This document shows, in pieces, positions 51,458 to 60,113 of a DNA stretch of 64,000 bases (position 1 is the stretch's first letter; every line of letters starts with the position of its first letter). This DNA is from JBDIBA01 sp039812705 (GTDB taxonomy: Bacteria; Actinomycetota; Acidimicrobiia; Acidimicrobiales; JBBSGY01). The notes beneath the pieces are model-generated. The model did not search any database. It was not told the DNA's origin and saw only the letters and a program-made list of their open reading frames with translations. The position numbers were made by a program, and so were the translations under genes. The stretch lies in NCBI GenBank assembly GCA_039812705.1, contig JBDIBA010000004.1:5102-69101 (forward strand), given 5' to 3'.

Positions 51458-52575
51458 GTAAGACCTATGCGGTAATTGCAGGCGGTGGAACCGGCGGCCA
51501 CGTTTATCCCGCACTTGCCATTGCAGAAGCCTTGATTGCGCGCGGGTATTCGAATGAAGAGATCTTGTTCGTGGGTTCAACGCGTGGACTCGAAGCTCGA
51601 ATCATTCCTGACGCTGGTCACCGCATCAAGCTTCTTCCGGGCCGTGGCATTTCACGCAAGCCGTCGGTTGAATCGTTGGAGGCAATCGGCGGCCTTGCTA
51701 AGGCACTGTTCCTTGCTTTTCGTTTGTTGATGAAGGAGAAGCCAAAGGTTGTTGTTTCCGTTGGCGGATATGCGGCGGCGCCTTGCGCGTTTGCGGCTGT
51801 TGCTTTGCGCATTCCACTGGTCGTTGCTGAATCCAATGCTGTTCCCGGTGCCGTGCATCGAATTGTTGGTCGTTTTGCGGCGGCTAATGCGGTTGCACTG
51901 CCAGGCACTGCGCTTCCCAATGCAGTTGTTACAGGAAATCCGCTGCGCGGAGTGTTTGCAAACTTTGAACGTGGTGTTCCCGCCAAGGCAAGGGCTCGCA
52001 ACGAGCTTGGAATTGCAACCGAACCGGTTGTGATTGCGATCTTTGGTGGTTCACTCGGCGCGCGCAGCATCAACATTGCAGCTATCGAGCTTGCCAAGGC
52101 GTGGGCCGATGTTGACAACGTCAAGATCCGTCACGTTGTTGGCTCAAGAGATTGGATCAGTCGAGATCCCGAGCTGGACCACGAAAGTGTGCAGCAGACA
52201 AACCCCAATTACGAGGCGGTCGAGTACGAGCCAAACATGGCGCGCCTGTTGTCAGCTGCAGACATTGCCGTTTGTCGTTCTGGCGCGACAACCATCGCCG
52301 AACTGTCGGCAGCAGGAATTGCCAGCGTGTTGATTCCATTTCCGTTTGCGGCCGGTGATCATCAAAGCGCAAATGCGCGAATCCTCGAGGAAGTCGGCGC
52401 AGCAAGGGTCATTAAAGATCGCAACTGTTCCGGCAAGAGCCTGATTAAAGCTTTGTTGCCATTGGTTGGTTCCAAGACGGCTCGAGACAGTGCTGCCAAT
52501 GCTGCCAAGAAGCTTGCCGTTCCCGGCGCTGCCGAGAGAGTTGCCGATCTTGTTGAGAGGAATGCAACTAGCTGA
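51454..52575 (+). CDS. murG: Lipid II-forming GlcNAc transferase MurG
   Basis: MurG adds GlcNAc from UDP-GlcNAc to lipid I on the inner membrane face. The 373-aa GT28 protein has the opening AGGGTGGHVYPALAIAEAL and VGGYAAAPCAFAAVAL. It also has GGSLGARSIN, CRSGATTIAELSAAG and a final IPFPFAAGDHQSANA substrate loop. It overlaps ftsW (ATGA) and its stop shares one base with the murC ATG. Confidence 0.96.
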   Translation: MSKTYAVIAGGGTGGHVYPALAIAEALIARGYSNEEILFVGSTRGLEARIIPDAGHRIKLLPGRGISRKPSVESLEAIGGLAKALFLAFRLLMKEKPKVVVSVGGYAAAPCAFAAVALRIPLVVAESNAVPGAVHRIVGRFAAANAVALPGTALPNAVVTGNPLRGVFANFERGVPAKARARNELGIATEPVVIAIFGGSLGARSINIAAIELAKAWADVDNVKIRHVVGSRDWISRDPELDHESVQQTNPNYEAVEYEPNMARLLSAADIAVCRSGATTIAELSAAGIASVLIPFPFAAGDHQSANARILEEVGAARVIKDRNCSGKSLIKALLPLVGSKTARDSAANAAKKLAVPGAAERVADLVERNATS

Positions 52576-53954
52576 TGACGCCGTTGCCAACTGTCGATCT
52601 TTCAGTTCCACAACGCATTCACATTGTCGGTATCGGCGGCACTGGAATGAGTGCCATTGCGCGAGTCCTTCACGACATGGGCCACAGCATTTCAGGTTCA
52701 GATGCCCAAGAGTCACCGACGCTGGAATCGCTACGCAGCCTCGGTATCAATGTGACGGCTGGTCACAACCCCGCAAACATCAGTGATTCTGTTGACCTTG
52801 TGGCAATTTCAACGGCAGTTGGTTCGACCAATGCAGATGTGCAAGCTGCTCGCGAAAAAATGAAACCGGTAGTCAGTCGCGCGACCATTTTGAGTGCCAT
52901 TGCGCGCACCAAACGCGTCGTTGCTGTTGCCGGAACGCATGGAAAAACAACAACTTCTTCGCTAGTTGCTGCGGCGCTTAGTGGTGGCGGCCTGCAACCA
53001 TCTTGGATTATTGGCGGGGACATTGGTGGCAAGGGCGGTGCAAACTGGGGCAGTGGCGAGTGGCTGGTTCTTGAAGCAGATGAGAGCGACGGCACGTTTT
53101 TAACGCTTGGCGCCGAATGCGGTGTCGTTACAAACATCGAGCCCGATCACCTCGAGCACTATGGCGGCTGGCCACAGTTGCAGCAGGCCTTTGTCGACTT
53201 TGTCGAAGCCATTGGTGGTCCGGTGTTTGTGTGTGTAGATGACGTCGGCGTGCGTGACATGGTCGACACCCTTGGAAAGCTTGACCGAATACACACTTAT
53301 GGAACATCGCAGGGCGCCGATTGGCAGATTCAAGACGTTAAGCCCAGCGACTTTGGTGTGTCGTTCACAGTGGTTAACGAGGGTGAAGCAACCGCCCTTG
53401 TTGTTCCCGTCCCTGGAATGCACAACGCGCGTAACGCCACGGCCGCATTTGGTTTGGCTGTTTCCTTGCAAGCAGATCGCGAGGGGGCTGCGCGGGCAAT
53501 CGCTGATTTTGTTGGGGTGGGAAGACGCTTTCAACAGCGCGGCAACAAAGCAGGCGTTGTCTTTGTCGATGACTATGCGCATTTACCAACGGAAGTTGAA
53601 GCCGCAATCTCTGCCGCAAAAGACGGTTCTTGGAACCGTGTGGTTGCGGTATTTCAACCGCATCGCTATTCGCGCACCGAACAAGTCGGCAAAGACTTTG
53701 CAGACTCTTTCAGAGACGCAGACGTTGTTGTCTTGACCGACGTTTATGCAGCGGGTGAATCACCAAGGCCCGGCATCGACGGAGACCTTGTTCGTAACGC
53801 GGTTGAAGCAACCGGAAAACAGGTTTTTTACGTTCAAGATCGCCAGCAGTTGGCGTCCGCCGTGCGCGAGCTGTTGTTTGAAGGCGACATTTGCTTGAGC
53901 CTTGGCGCCGGCGACATCACCAAACTTGCCGACGAGGTGCAAGATGGCCTCTAA
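52575..53954 (+). CDS. murC: UDP-N-acetylmuramate-L-alanine ligase
   Basis: MurC attaches L-alanine to UDP-MurNAc, the first stem-peptide step. The 459-aa ligase has the N-terminal Rossmann motif IHIVGIGGTGMSAIARVLHD, the ATP loop AGTHGKTTTSSLV and EADESDGTFL. GMHNARNATAAFGLA and FQPHRYSRTEQV complete the pattern. murB, which often follows or is fused, is not here. The end overlaps the ftsQ start by 11 bp. Confidence 0.96.
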   Translation: MTPLPTVDLSVPQRIHIVGIGGTGMSAIARVLHDMGHSISGSDAQESPTLESLRSLGINVTAGHNPANISDSVDLVAISTAVGSTNADVQAAREKMKPVVSRATILSAIARTKRVVAVAGTHGKTTTSSLVAAALSGGGLQPSWIIGGDIGGKGGANWGSGEWLVLEADESDGTFLTLGAECGVVTNIEPDHLEHYGGWPQLQQAFVDFVEAIGGPVFVCVDDVGVRDMVDTLGKLDRIHTYGTSQGADWQIQDVKPSDFGVSFTVVNEGEATALVVPVPGMHNARNATAAFGLAVSLQADREGAARAIADFVGVGRRFQQRGNKAGVVFVDDYAHLPTEVEAAISAAKDGSWNRVVAVFQPHRYSRTEQVGKDFADSFRDADVVVLTDVYAAGESPRPGIDGDLVRNAVEATGKQVFYVQDRQQLASAVRELLFEGDICLSLGAGDITKLADEVQDGL

Positions 53955-54693
53955 GGCCACGCGCAACAAACAACTGCTTAGCGATTCCGCAAAGTCAAAG
54001 CTCAAAATCGTGGTCCCGTTAGTCCTTGTTGTGTTGCTAGCGGCTGGGGTTGCTGTTGGTGTGTTCAATGTTGGACGTGTTGAGAAGCAACACGTTGTTG
54101 GCAATACGAAGGCGAGCACGGAAGCGGTCTTAGAAGCCGCGGCGGTCAAGCGTGGCTCGCCGCTGTTTACTGCAACTTCGTCTGCAATCAACAAGCGGGT
54201 GGTTGCCAAACAGCCCTGGGTTTCCAAAGCTGAGGTCATCAAACGCTGGCCTTCAACGCTTGAGTTTCATGTCACCGAACGCGTTCCGGTTGCCCAGCTG
54301 GTCACCGATGACAAGCGTTGGGCTTTGGTTAGCAATGACGGAGTCGTTCTGGAAGTGGTTGCAAAACAAGCCCCCGCATTTCCACTTGTCATGGACGAAA
54401 CCGTCGCGCCGACGCCCGGCGCGAAAGCCAACGACCGGGCCATGAAGTTGATCTCGATGGTGGACCACCTTCCTGATTCCTTGCGTCCCAAGGTTGTGCA
54501 GTTGCAATTGCGCGGGGACAGCGACGGTTACCTTGGGCTTAACTCGGGTCCGATTGTGGAGCTTGGTCCGATTGACCAAGAGTTGGGCTCAAAGCTGACA
54601 GCGGCGGCTGCCGTGCTTGGCAAAGAAGACAACGCGAAAATCAAGAGCCTCGATGTGCGCACGCCGCGCATGCCGCTGGCTCAACCCAAGTAG
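53944..54693 (+). CDS. ftsQ: Cell division protein FtsQ
   Basis: FtsQ links early and late divisome proteins. The 249-aa product has a basic N-terminus, one membrane helix (about 18-38, KIVVPLVLVVLLAAGVAVG) and an external POTRA domain (about 40-110, KQHVVGNTKASTEAVLEAA ... WPSTLEFHVTERVPVAQ). An FtsQ domain closes it. ATG 53944 has GAGGTG upstream and gives the family start; in-frame 53902 would lie deep in murC. A 216-bp gap with the ftsZ leader follows. Confidence 0.92.
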   Translation: MASKATRNKQLLSDSAKSKLKIVVPLVLVVLLAAGVAVGVFNVGRVEKQHVVGNTKASTEAVLEAAAVKRGSPLFTATSSAINKRVVAKQPWVSKAEVIKRWPSTLEFHVTERVPVAQLVTDDKRWALVSNDGVVLEVVAKQAPAFPLVMDETVAPTPGAKANDRAMKLISMVDHLPDSLRPKVVQLQLRGDSDGYLGLNSGPIVELGPIDQELGSKLTAAAAVLGKEDNAKIKSLDVRTPRMPLAQPK

Positions 54694-54909
54694 CAATCAA
54701 CCAGCGATTACCGTCGTCGGTGCGGGTTCGCAACGGTGTCTACCTGGTGCTCAACCCTTGATTGAGGGTCTAGAGAAACGGTGAAGTCGCAACCTGGGCC
54801 TGATGGTGGGTCGATTAACATGACTCGCGAACGATCAACATCGTTCTTTACGTCAGTTTTTCTGTAGCCCTCTCGCTGCAGTTCGTTTCAATGGGGAGAA
54901 GCCGACGCC

Positions 54910-55974
54910 GTGAACATGGCAGCGCAGAACAATTACATCGCCGTAATCAAAGTGGTTGGCGTAGGTGGCGGTGGTGTCAACGCCGTCAATCGAATGATCG
55001 ATGCAGGTCTCAAGGGTGTTGAATTCATTGCCGTCAACACTGACTCTCAAGCACTGCTTTTGAGTGACGCTGATGTGAAGATTGACATCGGTCGTCAGCT
55101 GACTCGAGGGTTGGGCGCCGGTAGCGATCCCGTTGTTGGTCGCAAGGCTGCCGAAGACCACCGAGACGAGTTGGAAGAGGCGCTCAAGGGTGCCGACATG
55201 ATCTTCATCACGGCCGGCAAGGGTGGCGGCACAGGTACCGGCGCTGCTCCCGTTGTTGCCGAGATTGCCAAGAGCCAAGGCGCGTTGACCATTGGTGTGG
55301 TCACCCGCCCGTTCAGCTTCGAAGGTCGCCGCCGCGCCCTTCAGGCAGAAACCGGCATCCAAAACCTCAAAGACGCTGTCGACACACTCATCACAATCCC
55401 CAACGATCGTCTGTTGTCGGTCAGCAATGACAAGACCTCCATGCTCAACGCCTTCAAGATGGCTGACGAGGTTCTGCTCCAAGGTGTCCAGGGCATCACC
55501 GACCTGATCACCACACCGGGCCTCATCAACACCGACTTTGCAGACGTCAAGATGGTTATGAGCAACGCCGGTACGGCAATCATGGGCATCGGCACCGCGT
55601 CGGGCGAGAACCGCGCGTCGCTTGCTGCAAAGGCAGCCATCACCTCTCCACTGCTTGAAGCCAGCATCGATGGCGCCAAGGGCATCCTCCTTAACATCGC
55701 TGGTTCGACAGACCTTGGTCTGTTTGAAGTCAACGAAGCCGCCGAGATCATTCACTCTGCTGCCCACCCAGACGTCAACTTGATCTTCGGACAAGTTGTC
55801 GATGACCAGATGGGTGACGAAGTTCGCGTGACTGTTATTGCAGCTGGTTTCGATCGCTGGGACAACGACGACGATGACTCCAGCGAAAGCCAAGACCTTG
55901 ACGACGACGCAAACGTCATTGATCTTCGCGACCGTGACGACGCTGACTTTGACGTTCCGCAGTTCCTTAAGTAA
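54910..55974 (+). CDS. ftsZ: Cell division protein FtsZ
   Basis: FtsZ is the tubulin-like GTPase of the Z-ring. The 354-aa product has [14 protein letters not shown], the tubulin signature [14 protein letters not shown], the T7-loop [15 protein letters not shown] and an acidic linker. It ends with the conserved peptide DFDVPQFLK that binds SepF. The linker is short (about 35 residues) and highly acidic. The start is GTG 54910 or ATG 54916; GGGGAGAAG precedes both. ftsA is absent, as usual in actinobacteria. The 216 bp upstream probably hold a separate promoter, but I could not define it. Confidence 0.97.
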   Translation: MNMAAQNNYIAVIKVVGVGGGGVNAVNRMIDAGLKGVEFIAVNTDSQALLLSDADVKIDIGRQLTRGLGAGSDPVVGRKAAEDHRDELEEALKGADMIFITAGKGGGTGTGAAPVVAEIAKSQGALTIGVVTRPFSFEGRRRALQAETGIQNLKDAVDTLITIPNDRLLSVSNDKTSMLNAFKMADEVLLQGVQGITDLITTPGLINTDFADVKMVMSNAGTAIMGIGTASGENRASLAAKAAITSPLLEASIDGAKGILLNIAGSTDLGLFEVNEAAEIIHSAAHPDVNLIFGQVVDDQMGDEVRVTVIAAGFDRWDNDDDDSSESQDLDDDANVIDLRDRDDADFDVPQFLK

Positions 55975-55992
55975 GCAGCACGGCAACTCGGT

Positions 55993-56748
55993 TTGACTGT
56001 CGTGGTTCAACAAAACGCCGTTGCATTCAGTTGGGAAACCAACAATGCAGCGGCGTTTTGGTCTTCAAAGGCGCTTGGTTCATTGGGTCATCGGCCTCCA
56101 CATGGTGCACATGACGATGCGTGTTGCGGTCCGCTTGCAACCGAAAAGCGCTTGCAGTTCTGGAACGGTCGCCAGATTCCGTGCGCACAGGTGCATGGCA
56201 AAGACGTCGTCGTTGTCGATGCAGCAACAAAGGTTCCAACCGTTGGTGGCGACTCACCTCAAGGCGATGCGTTGGTTACGCGCCAAGCCAACATCGGCCT
56301 TGCAATTGCAACGGCAGACTGTGGTCCGGTTGCGTTGTTTTCAGACCCGGTTGTTGGAGCCGCGCACGCCGGATGGAAGGGCCTTGTTGGCGGAGTCCTC
56401 GGTGCAACGGCAAACGCCATGAGGGAACTGGGTGCACAAGATATTTCTGCAGTCATTGGACCGTGTATCTGTCCGAATTGTTATGAGTTTGATGACCTTC
56501 AGATGTTGAACGCATTCGAGCGTCGTTGGGGCGCCTCTGTGCGCAGAAGCACGAATACCGGCGCGCCATCATTCGACTTGCGCGCAGCCATTGCTTCAGA
56601 GTGCGCGGAACTGGACATTTCGGTTCTCAATGGCGACCGGCTGGACGAAGTTCCATGCACGGCGTGCTCAGAAGGTTTTTTCAGCTACCGCGCTAGAGCG
56701 GAGAAAGGACGCCAATCGATGATTGTCTGGCGCAAAGAACACGCATGA
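55993..56748 (+). CDS. pgeF: Laccase-domain protein YfiH/PgeF
   Basis: PgeF-type proteins are purine nucleosidase/laccase-fold enzymes linked to peptidoglycan quality control and are often found beside ftsZ. The 251-aa product has the family motifs QVHGKDVVVV, GDALVTRQANIGLAIATADCGPV with the zinc cysteine, AAHAGWKGLVGG and IGPCICPNCYEF. The TTG start lies 18 bp after the ftsZ stop. The ftsZ-yfiH-sepF-yggT-divIVA order is the standard Gram-positive arrangement, except that the yggS gene often found between yfiH and sepF is missing. Confidence 0.9.
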   Translation: MTVVVQQNAVAFSWETNNAAAFWSSKALGSLGHRPPHGAHDDACCGPLATEKRLQFWNGRQIPCAQVHGKDVVVVDAATKVPTVGGDSPQGDALVTRQANIGLAIATADCGPVALFSDPVVGAAHAGWKGLVGGVLGATANAMRELGAQDISAVIGPCICPNCYEFDDLQMLNAFERRWGASVRRSTNTGAPSFDLRAAIASECAELDISVLNGDRLDEVPCTACSEGFFSYRARAEKGRQSMIVWRKEHA

Positions 56749-56809
56749 ACGCACTAGGGTTGAGCGGAGTAGTCGCCGCGAACGTGGCTTGGGGACGTGA
56801 GGTATCGGC

Positions 56810-57343
56810 ATGAGCATCATGCGCAAAGCAATGGTCTTCTTGGGCCTTTCTGACGACGAGTTCGATGACTACGGTCGCGCTGCAAATGCACCTGTCCCGG
56901 AAGGCGGCCAAGTGCAGCGTCAAGCCACCCTTCCCGATTACAGCCGGGGTACCAGTACCATTCGACCGCTTGCTCGCACCGAGGTCCCACAGCCGGCTGT
57001 TGCTGCAACTCGTCCGACGGTTATCCGCCCAGCAGAACCTCGTGAGGTCCACATTCCGCAAACCAACGCCCGCGTTCACGTAATCGAGCCAATCGACTTT
57101 GGCGATGCCCAAGAAATTGGTGATCGCTTGAAGGAGGGCCGCCCCGTTCTGCTTGCACTTGCAGAGGTAGACCCCGCTTTGGGACGTCGCTTGATCGACT
57201 TTTGCAGTGGCACCACTTATGCAATCGGCGGGTCAATGGAGCGCGCTGCAAAGAACGTTTTCTTGTTGATCCCTCAGGGTGTCGAAGTGTCGCAAGAGGA
57301 AAAGCAACGACTCCGCGAGCGCGGGCTCTACCGAGGCAAATAG
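56810..57343 (+). CDS. sepF: Cell division protein SepF
   Basis: SepF tethers FtsZ to the membrane and replaces FtsA in actinobacteria. The 177-aa product starts with the amphipathic anchor MSIMRKAMVFLGL, has a variable Pro/Arg-rich linker (about 25-85) and a C-terminal SepF core. The core includes VHVIEPIDFGDAQEIGDRL, RRLIDFCSGTTYAIGGSM and NVFLLIPQGVEVS. GACGTGAGGT upstream provides a ribosome binding site. yggT starts five bases after the stop codon. Confidence 0.94.
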   Translation: MSIMRKAMVFLGLSDDEFDDYGRAANAPVPEGGQVQRQATLPDYSRGTSTIRPLARTEVPQPAVAATRPTVIRPAEPREVHIPQTNARVHVIEPIDFGDAQEIGDRLKEGRPVLLALAEVDPALGRRLIDFCSGTTYAIGGSMERAAKNVFLLIPQGVEVSQEEKQRLRERGLYRGK

Positions 57344-57347
57344 TTAA

Positions 57348-57611
57348 TTGCACGCACTTGAACTGATTATCCAGGGCTACATGATCATTTGTGTGGCCCG
57401 AGTCGTTTTCAGCTTTCTCCCAGACCTCACAGACACCTCGCCAATTTTTGGCGCTCTGTCCAACCTTGCCTACATGTTGACCGAGCCCGTTTTTGCGACA
57501 GTCCGTCGGGCCATGCCAAGAGTGGGAGACCTTCCAATCGACTTTTCGCCGATCGTGGTCTTCCTCGGCCTCAACCTGTTGCTAATGATCGTCCGCAGCC
57601 TCCCGGGCTAG
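57348..57611 (+). CDS. YggT family membrane protein
   Basis: The 87-aa protein has two membrane helices (about 4-25 and 62-84), with the YggT-like LTEPVFATVRRAMPRVGDLPIDFSPIVVFL between them. YggT proteins are linked to divisome and osmotic functions, with no defined mechanism. TTG 57348 follows sepF closely. About 140 bp separate it from divIVA, which has its own promoter. Confidence 0.88.
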   Translation: MHALELIIQGYMIICVARVVFSFLPDLTDTSPIFGALSNLAYMLTEPVFATVRRAMPRVGDLPIDFSPIVVFLGLNLLLMIVRSLPG

Positions 57612-57741
57612 GCGAGTTGTCGGGTAGCCAAACCCCCAGGTCGAGGGCCTGTCAGGCCAGAAAATGTGCTGTTTCAATGGTTATCAAAGCGCAATTTCGG
57701 CTGTAGTCACCGCGTACGGTGAACTTTCGGCCATTCGAGGC

Positions 57742-57747
57742 TAATGT
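57742..57747 (+). promoter_or_regulatory. -10 element of divIVA
   Basis: TAATGT lies exactly seven bases before the ATG at 57755, so the mRNA is probably leaderless. No Shine-Dalgarno is visible. Confidence 0.5.
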
Positions 57748-57754
57748 GCGCGTT

Positions 57755-59380
57755 ATGGATCTCAGCGTGCAAGCTCTTCGCGAAGTCACTTTTGCCCCCA
57801 AACGCAATGGTTATGACCCAACCGGCGTCGACGACTTCATTGATGATGTTGTCGCGGGCTTTCAAGAACTGGAAGACAAGCTGCGTGACGCGAACCAGCG
57901 CGCCGAGGCTGCAGAAGCAAAGGCGTCGGCGGCTCCCGTCGACGGAGGGCCAAGCACCGCAATGTCTGCTTCAGACATTGGAAAGATTTGGGAGCGCGCG
58001 GCCGCAGGCGCCGAAGCCACCATGGAAGAAGCACGCTTGGAGGCCTCGCGCATTCTTGACGAGGCGCGCAATAACGCTGCAATTGCTGAGGCTGCAGTTG
58101 AAGACGCGCAAAACGAAGCCGCACGCATCCGCGAAGAGGCTCAAGAAGCTTCACGTCGTCAGCACGAAGAGGCCGTCCAGAGCGCTCGTGCCGAGGCAGA
58201 CAATGTCTTGCGCGCCGCACGCAACGACGCAGAAGGCACGCGTTTGTCTGCATTGCAAGAAGCCGAAGCCGCAATTGGTGCAGCACGCAATGAAGCCGCC
58301 CGTTTGGCAGAACAAGCCCAGGGTCAGCTTCGTGAAGAAGTTTCACAGCTGGAACACGCTCGCGACGAGCTGCGCCGTCAGGTGGACTCGCTAAACGAAC
58401 ACATCGAAACCGAACTCGGCCGCGTTCGCGAAACGCTCAACGGTGCCTTGGAAGTTGTCAACCAAACTCAAGTCGGCACGCGCGAGGTTCCGCAAACCCC
58501 GCCGGTCAATGTGCCCGAGGCTCGCTATGCGCAGGGCCCAGAAGCTTTCGGTGAGGTGGCCGGTTTTAGCGCCGCGCAGGCCAACATTGGTGATTCCGCG
58601 GCCGTTGCGGACTACAAGTCGACGCAGCCATCGACGTCAAATGTCGACAACGGTTACGACTTTGATTCCTCAACGGTCGACGTTGCACAAGGCGACGCAA
58701 ACGACAACCAAGAGTGGCACCAGGAAAACGAATGGACGCCGTCAAACGCCGACGACGCCAACCAGGGCGCCGATCAATACGCCAGTGCCGGTGCAAACGA
58801 CCAACTGAGCGCCAACGATGCGCAGTCAAGTTGGAACAACGACAACAACACGGTTGAAGACGAGCCATTCAGCGGACGCCACGGTGGTTACGAAGGTGGC
58901 TTTGGTGACAACAGCGGTCTAAACGAGCGCGGCGAGGCCGAGCCAACGGCATGGGAAGTCATGCAGCGCAACGACGACATGCAATCCCAAGGTGCAACGC
59001 GCGAAGACAACTTGCAGGCCGATGTCGACCACATTGACACCACTCAGTCGTCCAACAACGACTGGCCCTTTGGTGGTGGCCAGCAACAAGACGTCCAGCC
59101 CGCTCCATGGGAACAGCAGGACAACACGCCGTCCTACGCCGACATTCGCAACGATGACGATGAGCAGGCAAACCGTCGCAGCTCAGACGCCGCCGTGAAT
59201 GGCGACAACTCAAACGACGAGGACTACGACCCATTCTTGGCGGAATTGCGTCGCGCCGTTCACGATGAAGGTCCGTTGGGTCCTCGCAACAACGACGACG
59301 ACAGTTCGATCGACAGTCTTTACGCGGACAACGACAACAGCGACAACGACAGTCGCGGTTTCTTCCGTCGTCGCAAGTAG
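57755..59380 (+). CDS. divIVA: DivIVA/Wag31-like protein with long acidic tail
   Basis: DivIVA marks negative membrane curvature and directs polar or septal growth. The 541-aa product has the DivIVA domain (about 1-60, LREVTFAPKRNGYDPTGVDDFIDDV) and a long Ala/Glu/Arg coiled coil (about 60-240). A tail of about 290 residues is rich in Asp, Asn, Gln, Ser and Gly and ends RGFFRRRK. Most Wag31/DivIVA proteins are 200-400 aa and lack such a tail. The predicted leaderless start supports ATG 57755 over the upstream GTGs. Confidence 0.88.
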   Translation: MDLSVQALREVTFAPKRNGYDPTGVDDFIDDVVAGFQELEDKLRDANQRAEAAEAKASAAPVDGGPSTAMSASDIGKIWERAAAGAEATMEEARLEASRILDEARNNAAIAEAAVEDAQNEAARIREEAQEASRRQHEEAVQSARAEADNVLRAARNDAEGTRLSALQEAEAAIGAARNEAARLAEQAQGQLREEVSQLEHARDELRRQVDSLNEHIETELGRVRETLNGALEVVNQTQVGTREVPQTPPVNVPEARYAQGPEAFGEVAGFSAAQANIGDSAAVADYKSTQPSTSNVDNGYDFDSSTVDVAQGDANDNQEWHQENEWTPSNADDANQGADQYASAGANDQLSANDAQSSWNNDNNTVEDEPFSGRHGGYEGGFGDNSGLNERGEAEPTAWEVMQRNDDMQSQGATREDNLQADVDHIDTTQSSNNDWPFGGGQQQDVQPAPWEQQDNTPSYADIRNDDDEQANRRSSDAAVNGDNSNDEDYDPFLAELRRAVHDEGPLGPRNNDDDSSIDSLYADNDNSDNDSRGFFRRRK

Positions 59381-59434
59381 AGGGGCGGCACCAAAACCAA
59401 CCGCACAGTTGTTTGGTTAAGCAAGGGGTGACAA

Positions 59435-60040
59435 TTGGCTTTCATTTCGACAATCGCATTGATTGTTCTGGGTGTTGTTTTGATAGCAGTTGGCTTAGTC
59501 ACGGGCTCATCCTGGGCATATCTGTTTGCCGTTGTGTGCTCGGCGTTGGCCGTTGGCATCCTCTGGGTCAAGGCTTCGCGAAGCGATACGCGCCCGCGAG
59601 TCCGCAACTTGCCGGCCCCTTCGCAACCCGACTGGGACCGCCCGGTTAGAAGCGCGCCTCCTCGCGAGTCGCTTGAGGACAGTCGCGAAACGCTGCCTCC
59701 CGTTGCAATCAACGACTACGAAAACCTCTTGGCTTCGGAGATCGTGCCGAGCCTCGAGACGCTAAGTGTTGAACAGCTCCGTGCCGTCATAGCTCGTGAA
59801 GAACACGGATTGAAGCGACCTCGAATCATCGAGCGAGCACAGAAGCTGATCGACTTGACGACCGGGACCACTCGCGAGCCGGTCACTGCGGCATCGCGTG
59901 CTGTTGATCTTCGCGCCGACCGTGAAGCCGTGAGTCGTTCGACTGGTCCTGCCCGCGCGCCGCGTCGTCCGCCTAACAAGGGCGACGAACTGAGGCACGC
60001 GCAGAACAAGCAGAAGTCACACGACATCTCGCTTGAATAA
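59435..60040 (+). CDS. Two-helix membrane protein, unknown function
   Basis: The 201-aa product has two adjacent transmembrane helices (about 4-24 and 27-46) and a basic, Pro/Arg-rich cytoplasmic tail. In the tail a 40-residue helical segment LETLSVEQLRAVIAREEHGLKRPRIIERA resembles short SAP/Rho-N-like helical motifs often found in actinobacterial proteins beside divIVA. I do not know a named family. AAGGGGTG five bases before TTG 59435 is a good ribosome binding site. It probably shares the divIVA transcript. Confidence 0.75.
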   Translation: MAFISTIALIVLGVVLIAVGLVTGSSWAYLFAVVCSALAVGILWVKASRSDTRPRVRNLPAPSQPDWDRPVRSAPPRESLEDSRETLPPVAINDYENLLASEIVPSLETLSVEQLRAVIAREEHGLKRPRIIERAQKLIDLTTGTTREPVTAASRAVDLRADREAVSRSTGPARAPRRPPNKGDELRHAQNKQKSHDISLE

Positions 60041-60075
60041 CGCGCGCCCGTTGTTCGCAGGCGGATCTGCTTGTG

Positions 60076-60113
60076 CAGTTAACCCTGCTTGCGCCAGTTA
60101 ACCCTGCTTGCGC
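60076..60113. repeat. 19-bp tandem duplication at the ileS 3' end
   Basis: CAGTTAACCCTGCTTGCGC occurs twice without a gap (60076-60094 and 60095-60113). The second copy contains the last codons and stop of ileS; the first duplicates them just downstream. Confidence 0.9.

Noticed and set aside
54694..54909. Small gene or RNA between ftsQ and ftsZ
   Set aside because: I saw no coding frame with a ribosome binding site and only a weak CCCT/AGGG hairpin. It is best read as the ftsZ promoter and leader.
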